Assembly (NCBI GenBank): GCA_031296115.1
Contig: JARLGI010000033.1
Coordinates: forward strand, 62,001 to 126,000
Origin: Acidobacteriota bacterium
Lineage (GTDB): Bacteria > Acidobacteriota > Terriglobia > Terriglobales > Acidobacteriaceae
Length of the DNA stretch: 64,000 nucleotides
Direction of reading: 5' to 3'
Made by a program: the position numbers and the translations under genes. How positions within the stretch are numbered: position 1 is the first letter of the stretch; the number at the start of each line of letters is the position of its first letter. The notes under the pieces were generated by a model. It had not been told where the DNA came from and did no database searches. It saw nothing but the letters and a program-made list of their open reading frames with translations. Below are positions 18,089-28,525 of the stretch, piece by piece.

Positions 18089-19771
18089 CTACGCAACACT
18101 TTCCGAAGGACCACGATAGATAAGTTCCGTGATGGTGCAGTCGTCGGTCAGAGGTGTATTGCCGCGAAAAGCTGTGACAGCATCTTCGATGGCTGCGAAG
18201 CCCCGATGGCAGCAGCCCTCCAGACGGTCGTTCCCGAAGAATTCTCCGGCTGCATCCTCGGCTTCCGTCACCCCATCGGTCACCAGCAACAGCCGGTCGC
18301 CGGGTTTTAGTTGCAGGCGGTTGACCTGGAATTCCACCCCGGGGACCAAGCCTACCGGCAGGTTGCCTTCCTCAAGCTTGGTGACGGTGCTGCCAGAGAC
18401 CAGCAACGGAGGAACGTGGCCGCAATTAATCAGCTCCAGCTCACCGTTGCCCTGCAGGCGTGCGATGGCCAGGGTAGCGTACTTCTGCCCTCCTACCTTC
18501 TCGCATAGGAAGCGGTTGACGGCGGCAATCATCTCCGGCATTGACGAGTCGCGCGCCAGTTGCGAATAGAGCATGCCCTGCAGGATGGACGCCACCACCG
18601 CCGCCGAAACACCTTTGCCGGAGACGTCGGCAACGATCAGCGACAGTCCGTTTTCGGTATACACGAGGTCGAAGAAATCTCCCCCGATGTCCTTGCAGGC
18701 ATAGCTGACGGCGTTGACTTTGGCATAAGGCACATCGGGCACGGTCACGGTCATCAAGCGCTGCTGAATTTCCGCGGCGATGGCCAGTTCCTGGCGATAG
18801 CGTTTGGCGGCGTCTTCGGCCTGCACTAAAGCGGCGTTCTCCACCAGCGTCGCCGCGCCATTGGCGATGGTGCGCAGGATGTCGTGGCTTACCGTTGACA
18901 GCTTGCCCGAGAGGAAGTGCGCGTCGAGGTACAGCACTCCCTGCACGTTGGGTTCTCCTGGCTTGGTTTCATCCTTGACCTTTTCCTGGATGACGGTCTT
19001 GCGCAGGGGAATGCAGATGACGCTGTGCAGGTTGTGGGCGACGATGCTCTCGCGGCCGGCCAGCTTGCCCGTATCGTCGGTGTCGGTAACCAGGAATTCC
19101 GAATTGCTGTTGGCTGCATCGCGGAGAACCGATCGGGAGATGTTGCTGTCGTCGTCGATCCTCTCGCCGTTCTTGTCGCGCCCGGCCGCCAGATGGAGTT
19201 CGCCGTCGGGCTGCCGCAGGAAGACGAAGCCGCGTTCCGCGTGGGTCAACCGCAAAGCGGCCTCGAGCAAGGTATGCAGGACATCATCCAGAACGCCGCT
19301 GGTATTGAGCTTGCGTGCCGCCTCCAGGAATACGTTGAGCATCTCGAGGTCGGAGCCGGCTCCGCTCGCCGGCTTCCAGGTGGAAAACTGGCTCAAGAAC
19401 TGCTGCGCCGCGCTGGAGGGAGACCGGTCCGGGCTGAACAGGGTATAGGCAGAGCCCTGTACCCCGAATTCCACCCGGTCATTGCGCGCCAGTTTGCGGC
19501 GATTGACGCGCTCCCCGTTGACAAAGGTGCCGTGCCGGCTGCCCTGGTCGACGATGTACGTTCCATCGGTCTCGCGCACGAACTGAGCATGCTCGCGCGA
19601 CACCCGTGGATCGGCCATGACCAGGTCGCGATCGGTACGGCGGCCGATGGTGAACGGGAAGTGATCGAGCACGAGGGTGCGCCGGTCGGTGCCTTCCACC
19701 ACCACGAGGACCATGGGGTCGTTGGTGGAGGACGCATCCATCTTGCGCAACCACATGCCGGTAGCACCCAT
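18089..19771 (-). CDS. FHA-GAF-SpoIIE (PP2C-like) serine phosphatase
   Basis: The 560-residue protein has three modules. An FHA domain (about residues 20-110; FTIGRRTDRDLVMADP, SREHAQF, GSRHGTFVNGERV) would bind phosphothreonine peptides. A GAF domain (about 145-320) would sense a small ligand. A SpoIIE/RsbU-type phosphatase (about 345-555; KDIGGDFFDLV, LIVADVSGKGVSAA, LVTDGVTEAEDAAG, DDCTITEL) holds the acidic metal ligands. Such proteins dephosphorylate anti-sigma-factor antagonists in partner-switching pathways. No anti-sigma pair lies nearby. GGAGGAGAG precedes the ATG. Confidence 0.92.
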   Translation of the reverse strand: MGATGMWLRKMDASSTNDPMVLVVVEGTDRRTLVLDHFPFTIGRRTDRDLVMADPRVSREHAQFVRETDGTYIVDQGSRHGTFVNGERVNRRKLARNDRVEFGVQGSAYTLFSPDRSPSSAAQQFLSQFSTWKPASGAGSDLEMLNVFLEAARKLNTSGVLDDVLHTLLEAALRLTHAERGFVFLRQPDGELHLAAGRDKNGERIDDDSNISRSVLRDAANSNSEFLVTDTDDTGKLAGRESIVAHNLHSVICIPLRKTVIQEKVKDETKPGEPNVQGVLYLDAHFLSGKLSTVSHDILRTIANGAATLVENAALVQAEDAAKRYRQELAIAAEIQQRLMTVTVPDVPYAKVNAVSYACKDIGGDFFDLVYTENGLSLIVADVSGKGVSAAVVASILQGMLYSQLARDSSMPEMIAAVNRFLCEKVGGQKYATLAIARLQGNGELELINCGHVPPLLVSGSTVTKLEEGNLPVGLVPGVEFQVNRLQLKPGDRLLLVTDGVTEAEDAAGEFFGNDRLEGCCHRGFAAIEDAVTAFRGNTPLTDDCTITELIYRGPSESVA

Positions 19772-20002
19772 CAGGGACTCTCCTCCTCAGCGCCGCGGGA
19801 TTGCAGAATGAGCGGGTTGCTTAAGAATATAGCGTAAGGGACAATGCGGTATCCACTTATTCGCGGGTGCCGCCGGACAACCATCCTTGTCGACGGCCCT
19901 CAATTCCGCAGAGTTTCGCAACCCTAGTCTGGCTGTCGTACACTGTTTTGCCGTGTTGAATCACTAGTCTGCGCTTGCGCAACCCTTACCAAGGAGCTCT
20001 TA

Positions 20003-20662
20003 GTGAAATCGCGAATCTCAACCGTTCTGGTGGTGACCGCCACAATCTTGCTGCTGCAGCAACTGGCCACGGCGCAGATGCCGATGCAACCGGTGCCGTT
20101 CTCGGCCGATATGCAGTTTAGCTCTACTCATGCCGCTAGCGACAACATGCCTCGCGAAATAAAGGGCAAGCTCTACTTCGGTAGCGGGCACATGCGTATG
20201 GACATACAGGGCGGCCCCCGCGGCGGCTCTATCGTTATTACCGACTTCAAGACCCAGACCACCGACATCATCATGCCGGAGCAGCGCATGTACATGGAAC
20301 ATAAGGCCAGCGCTATGCCCGGACGCGGCGGTCCCGGCATGGCGGACATCAAACCGCTGGCCGACCCTAACAATCCGTGCGCGCACCAGGACGGCATGAC
20401 CTGTAAAAAGGTCGGGGTGGAACAGGTCGATGAGCGCACTTGCGATCACTGGCAGATCACGGACAAGAACGGCAAAGTTTCGAACGTGTGGGTCGACGAG
20501 AAGCTGCATTTTCCCATCAAGACCGTCTCCGAAGACTCCACTTGGGAACTGACGGGCATCATTGAAGGCGAGCCCAGCGCCAGCCTGTTCGTGGTCCCAC
20601 TCAACTACCACAAGATGGACCTGGGCGGCGTGATGAACACGGGACGTCCGCCAGAGCAGTAA
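20003..20662 (+). CDS. Exported DUF4412-like protein
   Basis: The 219-residue protein has a signal peptide (VLVVTATILLLQQLATAQ) and a predicted all-beta body: GKLYFGSGHMRMDI, IVITDFKTQTTDIIMPEQRM, CDHWQITDKNGKVSNVWVD. This matches the LolA-like DUF4412 pattern, a periplasmic fold that binds lipids or unknown ligands. Three cysteines cluster near residues 130-150. The start is GTG, supported by AAGGAG about eight bases upstream. It stands alone and is convergent with an alpha/beta hydrolase gene. Confidence 0.75.
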   Translation: MKSRISTVLVVTATILLLQQLATAQMPMQPVPFSADMQFSSTHAASDNMPREIKGKLYFGSGHMRMDIQGGPRGGSIVITDFKTQTTDIIMPEQRMYMEHKASAMPGRGGPGMADIKPLADPNNPCAHQDGMTCKKVGVEQVDERTCDHWQITDKNGKVSNVWVDEKLHFPIKTVSEDSTWELTGIIEGEPSASLFVVPLNYHKMDLGGVMNTGRPPEQ

Positions 20663-20751
20663 CTTCATCGAACCAGTGTCAAGCGACGGACGCTCGTCCG
20701 CTGCCACTTGTCTTTCCGAAGTCCGCGACCGGCCTACTATTCCCAACAAGG

Positions 20752-21732
20752 CTACTTCTCAAACCGGCCGCCGACGGCCGGCACCGGCTGCTCCTGCGAA
20801 GTTTGCTCAGATTCGATCCGCTTGGACGGAGCGTCGCCCAGCAGGAAGGTGAGCACCGCGTCGTTGAATTCTGCCGGCACCTCTTCATAAGGGAGATGAC
20901 CGACGCCTTCCATGACCAACAGGGTGCTGTCCTTTAGCCGGCGATGCAGTTCGGGCGCGGAAGATGGATAGACTGCACGGTCGCGCGAACCCCAAAGCAG
21001 CAGCGTAGGTATCCCATCGATCGCCGGCACGGAATTCTCGATTTGAACGAGGTCGCATTTCCACGACCGGACAACGCGCAGCAGGTGAACGAAGCTGCCA
21101 ACCGGCTGCAGTCCCGCTCGATAGCCTACGACCGTTCCAGGAGAAATCCTTCGGGCATCGCCGTACAGTTTTCGGAGATATAAAGCTGTAAGGAAATGCA
21201 GCCGGGGCAGGACGTGCAGCACGCAGAAGCCGCCGCCTGCTGTGCCCAGCACGGAGGTCAACCACTTTCCATAACTCGACCAGGAGTTGATGGGCGACAC
21301 CAGCACCATTTTCCGAACGCGGTGCGGGAGGTTGCGTTGCGCTAACAAGCCGGCCAGAACCATGGTCAGACCGCCGCCGCGCGATGAGGCGACAATATCC
21401 GCTTGCTCGATCTGCAAATGGTCCATGAAGCGAAGCACGGCTTCCGCGTCGCCAACTAGGGCACATTCCGGGGTGTCCGTGCGCTGGGAGAAGCCACAGC
21501 CCGGCAAATCAATGGCATAGACCGAAAAATGCTGTGCCAGACCCGCAACGTTGAAGCGCCAGGAAAATGAATACCCCATGAAGCCGTGGATGAGCAGCAG
21601 AGCAGGCCCCGATCCGGCGAACCAGTAGCGCCAGGTTACTCCTTCGATGGTTGCGGTGCGCTCCTCAGCCCCCGGAATACGGGCAATCTCCGGAACCTCG
21701 GGAATTGGCGAACCTGGGTTTTGATCTTGCAT
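20752..21732 (-). CDS. Alpha/beta-hydrolase fold protein
   Basis: The protein has about 326 residues. The oxyanion-hole segment LLLIHGFMGYSFSW, the nucleophile elbow IVASSRGGGLTM (Ser between small residues, departing from the classic GxSxG), the acid-loop segment LLLWGSRDRAVYP and the final histidine in MEGVGHLPYEEVP are visible in order. No signal peptide was found. The substrate is unknown. The start is ambiguous: ATG at 21732 or TTG at 21747, both without a strong ribosome binding site. An AT-richer gap of about 125 bases separates it from the upstream symporter gene. Confidence 0.85.
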   Translation of the reverse strand: MQDQNPGSPIPEVPEIARIPGAEERTATIEGVTWRYWFAGSGPALLLIHGFMGYSFSWRFNVAGLAQHFSVYAIDLPGCGFSQRTDTPECALVGDAEAVLRFMDHLQIEQADIVASSRGGGLTMVLAGLLAQRNLPHRVRKMVLVSPINSWSSYGKWLTSVLGTAGGGFCVLHVLPRLHFLTALYLRKLYGDARRISPGTVVGYRAGLQPVGSFVHLLRVVRSWKCDLVQIENSVPAIDGIPTLLLWGSRDRAVYPSSAPELHRRLKDSTLLVMEGVGHLPYEEVPAEFNDAVLTFLLGDAPSKRIESEQTSQEQPVPAVGGRFEK

Positions 21733-21857
21733 CTCCTGTGCAACCAAACGTGTGGCTCGCGAATCAGATTGATTGATATCGCCTCTGTCGCTTCTGCGGG
21801 GAGCCCAAGAAGCCCCCCCTTTTTTAATTCCGTAACAATTCTAGTCTTTGGCGCTTG

Positions 21858-23768
21858 CTAACGCAGCGACGTTGACACTGTTTCGGCCCAATCCGGGACG
21901 CTGCGGCTCGTTGCTTCCGGTTCGACCTTAAAGTTCTGAACCACACTGCGATACAGCCAAATTGCGGAGAGTGCAGCTCCCAGCAGCAGCACACTTCCCA
22001 TCGCAGCCTGCTGCAGCATCACTTTTCCCAGGCCGAAGAGACACAGGTAAACCATGGCGCAGCCCAGCGCCCACGCGCGCAGATTGCTGCCGAGGTCGCG
22101 ATGCGGCGCAACCTCGGGTGCGAGGGCCGCGATTCGCTTCCATCCGCGAATGTCCGGCCGTACGTTGCGATAAAAGCGCGCCAACACTTCGTCCGGCTCG
22201 GGCCTGGTGAGCAGCGTGACCGTCAGCCACGCAATGCTCGTCACGATAGTTGTCACTAAGGCGCTCTTGGCGAACACCAGCGAGCTGTTTCCACTGAACG
22301 GCTGCCAGCGGGTCAGCAACACGGTCACGGTCAGAGAGCAGGCCATCGCCGAAATCTCGCTCCAGGCGTTAATCCGCCACCAGTACCAACGCAGGATGTA
22401 CACCGCGCCGGTGCCGGCGCCAATCTGCATCACCACTTGCCATCCCGACGCAATGGAGCCAAGCTGCACCGAAACCCACGCTGCGACAATCACCAACAGC
22501 ACCGTACATAACCGCGACACCAGGACGTAGTGCTGCTCTGACGCCTGCCGCTTCACAAAGCGACGGTAGAAATCATTCACCAGGTACGACGCTCCCCAAT
22601 TCAGTTGTGTGGCGATGGTGGACATGAATGCCGCCAGAAATCCTGCTATCGCGAGACCGCGATAATGGTGCGGCAAATGCGTGTTCAGTACCATCATGTA
22701 ACCGGTTTCGGGATGCTGAAGCCCCGGATACAACACGATCACCGCCAGGCCGGTGATGATCCATGGCCACGGACGGATGGCATAGTGGGCGATGTTGAAC
22801 CACAGCACCGACAGCAGACCCTGCTTTTCGTCGCGCGCGCTGAAGATTCGCTGCGCGATGTAGCCGCCGCCGCCGGGTTCCGCGCCCGGATACCAGAAAG
22901 CCCACCACTGGATCGCGATGAAGACCAGGAAGCCCGCCACCGGGACCATCCAGGGCGGCTCGCCGGTAAGGCCGCGCGAGAAGTCGGGGAAGAAGCCAAG
23001 CGGATTCGCCGCGATCGGCCCCGCACTCGCTTGTATTCGGCGCAGAGTGGCGAGCATGGCACTCATGCCGCCGCACGCCACGACCGCGAAATACGCCACG
23101 CCGATCACGATCGACATCTTCAGCACGAACTGGAAGAGGTCAGTCCACAGCACGCCCCAAAGTCCGCCCAGTGCGACGTAGAGGCCGGTGAAGGGAATCA
23201 GGAAGAAGACGCAGATGGCCAGTGCCGCGCCGTCGTTGCCGCTCCACACCGAGCCGAAATGCGTACTCATGAAGCCGCTGATGTTGCTCAGCATCGGAGT
23301 GCCCGCCAGCGTGGTGCCGACAATGCTGGTCATCGCCTTGGTTACCCAGCCAAGAATGACGCAGTTCATCAAGAGCCCAAGATAGATGGCGCGAAAGCCG
23401 CGTAAAAACGCCGCCGGCTTGCCGGAGTAGCGGATCTCGGCGAACTGCACGTCGGTCAGCAGGCCGGAGCGGCGCCACAGCCGGGCGAAGAGGAAGACCG
23501 TCATCATGCCCGACAACAGGAAGCCCCACCACAGCCAGTTGCCCGAGATGCCCTGCGTGTACACCAGGCCGGTCACAACCAGCGGCGTGTCGGCGGCGAA
23601 GGTGGTGGCCACCATCGAGGTGCCGGCCAGCCACCAGTTCACGTTGCGACCGGAGACGAAGTAGTCGTCCATGCTGCGGCTGGAGCGCCGGCGAAACCAC
23701 AGGCCCACGACCAGAGTGATCGCCAGGTAACCGACAATGGCCGACCAGTCGAGAAGGGTGAAGCTCAT
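21858..23768 (-). CDS. Sodium/solute symporter (SSS family), long form
   Basis: The 636-residue membrane protein has about thirteen to fifteen hydrophobic segments. SSS features include DYFVSGRNVNWWLAGTSMVA in the first helices, the AFMSTIATQLNWGASYLVND stretch with the conserved Ser/Thr residues of the sodium site, and LYPGLQHPETGYM. Its start overlaps the alpha-mannosidase stop by four bases (ATGA on the minus strand). The pair is therefore translationally coupled, and uptake of mannose or manno-oligosaccharides released by the enzyme is the natural inference. A long hydrophilic C-terminal region (about residues 500-590) between the last helices is longer than in PutP-type members. Confidence 0.9.
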   Translation of the reverse strand: MSFTLLDWSAIVGYLAITLVVGLWFRRRSSRSMDDYFVSGRNVNWWLAGTSMVATTFAADTPLVVTGLVYTQGISGNWLWWGFLLSGMMTVFLFARLWRRSGLLTDVQFAEIRYSGKPAAFLRGFRAIYLGLLMNCVILGWVTKAMTSIVGTTLAGTPMLSNISGFMSTHFGSVWSGNDGAALAICVFFLIPFTGLYVALGGLWGVLWTDLFQFVLKMSIVIGVAYFAVVACGGMSAMLATLRRIQASAGPIAANPLGFFPDFSRGLTGEPPWMVPVAGFLVFIAIQWWAFWYPGAEPGGGGYIAQRIFSARDEKQGLLSVLWFNIAHYAIRPWPWIITGLAVIVLYPGLQHPETGYMMVLNTHLPHHYRGLAIAGFLAAFMSTIATQLNWGASYLVNDFYRRFVKRQASEQHYVLVSRLCTVLLVIVAAWVSVQLGSIASGWQVVMQIGAGTGAVYILRWYWWRINAWSEISAMACSLTVTVLLTRWQPFSGNSSLVFAKSALVTTIVTSIAWLTVTLLTRPEPDEVLARFYRNVRPDIRGWKRIAALAPEVAPHRDLGSNLRAWALGCAMVYLCLFGLGKVMLQQAAMGSVLLLGAALSAIWLYRSVVQNFKVEPEATSRSVPDWAETVSTSLR

Positions 23769-26700
23769 TTTCCGAACTGTACCTTCACCGTCTTGATCTC
23801 ATAGGGGTTTGTCGGCACAGCCAGCGCGGCGCCCGTTGGGTCCAGCCTCAGCGGTGCCTGTACAACCTCCATCAGGTCGGTCTCCGACGCCGCGCTCGCA
23901 GCTTGCGGCAGTTGCAGGTGGATGTCGCGCTTCTTCCCCGCCCACTCGTAGAAGCGCACGATGAGGCCGCCGCCCTCAGCGGCTTGCTTCACCGCCGTAA
24001 TGACCACGTTGTCCTCCGCCGTCGCGAAGAATGACTTCTCCGGCGGGAGCGGTCCGGGGTGCTGCGCGGTCGTCTGCGTCAGCAGCGGATAATTCAGCTC
24101 GTAGCCCTGACGCACAGTCATCGCCTCACGCCAGGTGCCGCCGTGCGGATACAGCGAGTAGGTGAACTCGTGCTGCCCCTGATCGGCCTCGGGATCGGGC
24201 CAAGTGGGCGAACGCAGCAGCGACAGCCGCAGCACGTTGTCCCGAGCGTCGTAGCCGTACTTGCTGTCGTTGAGCAGGCTGAAGCCGTGGGTCGCGTCGG
24301 AGATGTCGGCCCAGCGCAGGGCCGGCACCTCGAACTGCGCTTGTTCGGCGGGCGTGGTGCGCGTGGTCGGCCGTTCGATGCTGCCGTAGGGGATCTCGTA
24401 AGTGGCCTTGTCGCTGCGAGCGCTGAGCGGGAAGGCGACCTTCAGCAGGATGTGCTGCTCGTGCCAGTCGGGCTGCATGTGGACGTCGACCCGCGGCACG
24501 CCGGGATACATGGTGATGTCCTGCACGAAGCTTGATTTCTGGAAGCGATGCCTTACGCGGATGACGGCACGCAGCGGCGTGTTCTCCACCAGCTTCACCT
24601 CGTCGGCCTGCATCAGGTCGGTGTGCTGCTTGACGAAGTCAGCATCGATGTTCCACGCGTCCCACTTCTTGGGCCTGTCCACGAAGGCTTGCAGCAGGTT
24701 GCCGCAGGGTTCACCGTCGGGCGACGCTGCAGGCGAACCTTCGCTCTGCACCGGCAGCGCAAGCGATTCGGTGTTGCTGCGCTTGTCGAACAGGCTGGTG
24801 ATGCAGCCGGTCTTGGGATCAACCTTCAGGCGGACGAATTCGTTTTCCAGAGACGTGTCAGTGGCGGAGAGAGAATCGGGTCTGACTGGGTTGACTGTTG
24901 TAGCAGCGTCTTGGGTCAGGCTGATCAGTTGATAGCCCATCGGCGGGACGCCGGACGCCATGAGGCGAAGCCGCATACGCCCGGTCTGCGGATCGGAGCT
25001 AACAACCTCCAGCGGAACCCGAGTACCTTTGGCGTCAAGTGCAGCAACTCCGTTTTGTGAGACAGGTAGCTGTACTTCCACCTCGACTTCTGCCGTCCTC
25101 GCCCACGACAACGGATTGAACACCAGCACGCTGGGGTAGTCCGACTTCACCCGCGAGGCGATGTCGTTCAGTCCCGCGCTAATCATGTCGCGGTCAATGC
25201 GCGAGGCCACGGCGTAGCGGCGCGCCGCGTCAACGTAGTTGATGTGAATGCCCGAGCCCGGCAGGATGTCGTGGAACTGGTTGAACAGGATGTCCTTCCA
25301 GGCGGTGTCGAAGTTCTGCTGCGGCCAGGCCGCGCCGAACAGAGTATCGATGGAGACGACCTTCTCAGCGTTCAGCACTAGTTCTTCGTTCTCGCGGTTG
25401 CCCCGCTTCTCCTCCGACTGCGAAGTCTGCACGCCGCGGTGATATTGGAAGTAGAGTTCGCCGTCCCAGGTGGGAATCGTCAACTCGCTCTTCCTCTTCT
25501 CCAGGTCGTCAAAATACTGGGTGGCGGTGGAGACGTTCAGCTCCGGATAGACCAGGTCGCTCTTCTGCCAGCGGAGGGCGGTGTCGAGGTCCACGCGCGT
25601 CGGGCCGCCGCCGTGGTCGCCGACGCCGTACAGATACATCATGTCGAGGCCGTCATCTGGCGCTTTGTTAGTCCCGCCGTTGTACCGCCACATCACCGGG
25701 CCGTAGGTGGCCGCGTCGCGCGCCATCTTCTGGGGGTCGATCGGATTGGCGTAGTCGCTGGGGAAGTAGGTCAGCAGGCGGCTGCCGTCGGGCGCCTGCC
25801 ACCAGAACAGGCGGTAGGGAAACTTGGTGAACTCCGACGCCCATAGCAGCTTCTGGGTGACGAAGTAGTCGATGCCCGAGCGCTTGTAAATTTGTGGCAG
25901 CTGCCAGTTGTAGCCGAACGAGTCCGGGTTCCAGCCGATATGGATGTCCTTGCCGAACTTCTGCTGGAAGTAGCGCTTGCCGTATAGGATCTGGCGCACT
26001 AGTGATTCGCCGTCAGGCATGTTGAGGTCAGGCTCGATCCACATGCCGCCGATGACTTCCCAGCGGCCTTCTCGCACGCGCTGCTGGATCTCGTGGAACA
26101 TCGCCGGGTATTTTTCTTCGATCCACTCATAGGCTTGCGCGGCGCTGGCGGTGAATTTGAAGTCGGGATACTCACGCATGAGTTCGACAGCGGTGCCGAA
26201 GGTGTTGCGGACGACCTCCACGGTCTCGGTCCACGGCCAGAGCCATGCCATATCAATGTGGCTGTTGCCGACGGCCGAGATTTGGAACTGCTTCATATAG
26301 GGCCGCAGGACTTCGAGTTTGGTTTGCGCTTGGCGCAGCGAGGCGTCGAAGGCCTGCTGGTCGGCCTTGTCGAGAGCGGCGATGCTGATGGCTTTCACTG
26401 CGGCGTCGAGTTGCTGCTGGCGCCGTGCTTTGCCGTCCTCGTAGGCGACGATGAGCGGCTTAGCCGAAAGAATTTGCAAACGCATGAGTGCGGGGTCGGG
26501 ACGATTGGCGGGCGGCTGGATCGTCAGCTCGGAGCGCTCAATATGGGTCGAGTCGCCGCCACAGCAGCCGCCACCGCCGGTATCGATCACGAGGACCGCG
26601 AGCACCAGCTTCTGGCCGGGTTGCGCGTTCTCGATCAGCGTGATTGGCACTTGGCCGTATCCATCGGTGCGCGCCACCATCGAGCCGTTGGCGAACACGC

Positions 26701-27040
26701 TCATCTGGATAGCGTCGTCGCTGCTGACATTCAGGTCGAGCGTGATGCGTGAACCGCGCAAATCGTAGCCGTTCACCTGCGCCGGTACCTCGACGGTTTG
26801 GCGCAGCCAGCGCGAACCTTCCCAGTCTTTCACCTGAAACCAGTCGGAAGCAGCCAGTGTGGGATCTTCACCATGCGCGAGGTCGGCGGCATGAACTTGC
26901 CAGTTGGACAGAGGAATTGTCGTGATCGACTGCAGCCGGTCGAGGACGGGCTTGTAGGCATCGGGGAGAGCGGCCGGGGTCTGGGCGAACGCAGAAGCAG
27001 CTACAAAAACGGAGAGAACAAAACCAGCAATGCGGTTCAT
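23765..27040 (-). CDS. Secreted GH38 alpha-mannosidase
   Basis: The protein has about 1,091 residues with a signal peptide (MNRIAGFVLSVFVAASAFAQ). ATG at 27040 was chosen because GGAGGA precedes it, and the longer frame to 27124 adds an unlikely leader. An N-terminal beta-sandwich region is followed by the GH38 catalytic domain: zinc ligands in NSHIDMAWLWPW, EVIGGMWIEPDLNMPDGES, and the nucleophile Asp in WNPDSFGYNWQLPQ. C-terminal beta domains complete the typical length. Members cleave alpha-mannosides and retain configuration. It is first in a two-gene operon with a coupled sodium/solute symporter. Plant- or fungal-derived mannan fragments are a plausible substrate, which is inference. Confidence 0.93.
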   Translation of the reverse strand: MNRIAGFVLSVFVAASAFAQTPAALPDAYKPVLDRLQSITTIPLSNWQVHAADLAHGEDPTLAASDWFQVKDWEGSRWLRQTVEVPAQVNGYDLRGSRITLDLNVSSDDAIQMSVFANGSMVARTDGYGQVPITLIENAQPGQKLVLAVLVIDTGGGGCCGGDSTHIERSELTIQPPANRPDPALMRLQILSAKPLIVAYEDGKARRQQQLDAAVKAISIAALDKADQQAFDASLRQAQTKLEVLRPYMKQFQISAVGNSHIDMAWLWPWTETVEVVRNTFGTAVELMREYPDFKFTASAAQAYEWIEEKYPAMFHEIQQRVREGRWEVIGGMWIEPDLNMPDGESLVRQILYGKRYFQQKFGKDIHIGWNPDSFGYNWQLPQIYKRSGIDYFVTQKLLWASEFTKFPYRLFWWQAPDGSRLLTYFPSDYANPIDPQKMARDAATYGPVMWRYNGGTNKAPDDGLDMMYLYGVGDHGGGPTRVDLDTALRWQKSDLVYPELNVSTATQYFDDLEKRKSELTIPTWDGELYFQYHRGVQTSQSEEKRGNRENEELVLNAEKVVSIDTLFGAAWPQQNFDTAWKDILFNQFHDILPGSGIHINYVDAARRYAVASRIDRDMISAGLNDIASRVKSDYPSVLVFNPLSWARTAEVEVEVQLPVSQNGVAALDAKGTRVPLEVVSSDPQTGRMRLRLMASGVPPMGYQLISLTQDAATTVNPVRPDSLSATDTSLENEFVRLKVDPKTGCITSLFDKRSNTESLALPVQSEGSPAASPDGEPCGNLLQAFVDRPKKWDAWNIDADFVKQHTDLMQADEVKLVENTPLRAVIRVRHRFQKSSFVQDITMYPGVPRVDVHMQPDWHEQHILLKVAFPLSARSDKATYEIPYGSIERPTTRTTPAEQAQFEVPALRWADISDATHGFSLLNDSKYGYDARDNVLRLSLLRSPTWPDPEADQGQHEFTYSLYPHGGTWREAMTVRQGYELNYPLLTQTTAQHPGPLPPEKSFFATAEDNVVITAVKQAAEGGGLIVRFYEWAGKKRDIHLQLPQAASAASETDLMEVVQAPLRLDPTGAALAVPTNPYEIKTVKVQFGK

Positions 27041-27234
27041 CAAAGTTGGCGTTCCTCCAAGCCTGGTTCGGAGTGTCGTTGTCTGGCAAAGACGATACAT
27101 TCGCATTCCGCAGACCGCAACCATCAGAAGTGGCGGTTTTCAAGGAAAAACTGTGAGTTTCTTCGGCCGGTTTGGCCTAAGAAGCCTCCTTGAAGGCGGT
27201 GTTCCGGTGCCCGTATTGGAATAGAATCGCGTCT

Positions 27235-28476
27235 ATGCCGGCGGCGCAGCGCACCATCTTCCACGTCGATATGGACGCCTTCTTTGTGTCGGTTGAGGAG
27301 CTGTTCGACCCCTCGCTGAAAGGCAAGGCGGTGGTCGTCGGAGGGCAGCGTAACGAACGCGGCGTGGTGTCGGCGGCGTCGTACGAGGCGCGCAAGTTCG
27401 GCGTGCATTCGGCCATGCCGTTGCGCACGGCGGCCAAGATGTGCCCTCACGCCATCTTCGTGGACGGGCATCCCGAGCGCTATCGCGAGTATTCCGGCAA
27501 GGTGCACCAGGTGCTGAACCGCTTCTCGCCCAAGCTGGAGATGGTATCCATCGACGAGGCTTACGTGGACATGACCGGCACCGAGCGCCTGCACGGGCCG
27601 CCACTGCGCGCCGCAGACGCGCTGCATGTCGCGATAAAAACTGCGACTAACCTGAACTGCTCCGTCGGGATTGGCACGTCGCGGCTGATTGCGAAGATCT
27701 GTTCCGACCAGGCCAAGCCGAACGGCATCCTGTGGATTGTGCCGGGTGCGGAGGCGGAATTCCTGGCGCCGCTCGACGTGCGCAAGATTCCCGGCGTCGG
27801 CAAGGTGATGGAGAAACGACTGCAGGAGCAGGGCATGCACAAAGTCGGTGATTTAGCGGCGCGCGATGAACGCTGGCTGGAGAAGAATTTTGGCGTGCTG
27901 GGGTTGGCGCTGTCGGGCAAGGCTCGCGGGCTGGATGCGGGCGCCTGGTTGGACAGCGAGGTCGGCGAAGAAAAAGGGCCGCGTTCCATCAGCCACGAGC
28001 ACACGTTCTCGGTTGATACCAATGACCGCCAGGCGCTGGAGTCCATGCTGGCGCGGCTCTCCGAGATGGTGTGCCGCCGCTTGCGCGACCAGAAACTCCA
28101 TGCCCGCACGCTGCAGCTGAAGTTGCGCTTTTCGGATTTTCGTACCATCACTCGCACCAAGACGCTGGAGCATCCGAGCTCGGTGGACACCGAGGTGCTG
28201 GCGACTATCCGCGAGCTGTTTCGCGCAAATTGGAATGGCGAAGCCGTACGATTGCTGGGCGTGCACGCCGCGCATTGGGACGAGGAGAGCGAGCAGCTTA
28301 GCCTGGAAGGCAAGACCACACACGACAAGTGGAACCAGGCGCTGACGGCCGCCGACAAAATGAGGGAGAGATTTGGCGAGAGCGCCATCTCGCTGGCCAG
28401 CGGTATTAAAGCGCGCTTCCGCGAGCGCACGCATGAAAACCCGGCCGCCCTGCCTGGGAAAAAGCGAGAACCGTAA
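27235..28476 (+). CDS. dinB: DNA polymerase IV (Y-family)
   Basis: The 413-residue translesion polymerase carries the Y-family catalytic motifs: FHVDMDAFFVSVE with the first metal Asp, YRIYSGKVHQ-like finger region (YREYSGKVHQ), and MVSIDEAYVDMT with the second Asp-Glu pair. HhH motifs follow (VRKIPGVGKVMEKRLQEQ), then the little-finger domain. It copies past damaged bases at low fidelity. ATG at 27235 starts the conserved N-terminus. No Shine-Dalgarno is evident and a TAGAAT hexamer ends nine bases upstream, so the message could be almost leaderless. It diverges from the mannosidase gene. No LexA box was recognised. Confidence 0.93.
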   Translation: MPAAQRTIFHVDMDAFFVSVEELFDPSLKGKAVVVGGQRNERGVVSAASYEARKFGVHSAMPLRTAAKMCPHAIFVDGHPERYREYSGKVHQVLNRFSPKLEMVSIDEAYVDMTGTERLHGPPLRAADALHVAIKTATNLNCSVGIGTSRLIAKICSDQAKPNGILWIVPGAEAEFLAPLDVRKIPGVGKVMEKRLQEQGMHKVGDLAARDERWLEKNFGVLGLALSGKARGLDAGAWLDSEVGEEKGPRSISHEHTFSVDTNDRQALESMLARLSEMVCRRLRDQKLHARTLQLKLRFSDFRTITRTKTLEHPSSVDTEVLATIRELFRANWNGEAVRLLGVHAAHWDEESEQLSLEGKTTHDKWNQALTAADKMRERFGESAISLASGIKARFRERTHENPAALPGKKREP

Positions 28477-28525
28477 CCAATCTGGACCAAGATCGAGGTC
28501 TATGGAGACGCGAACATCAAACGCG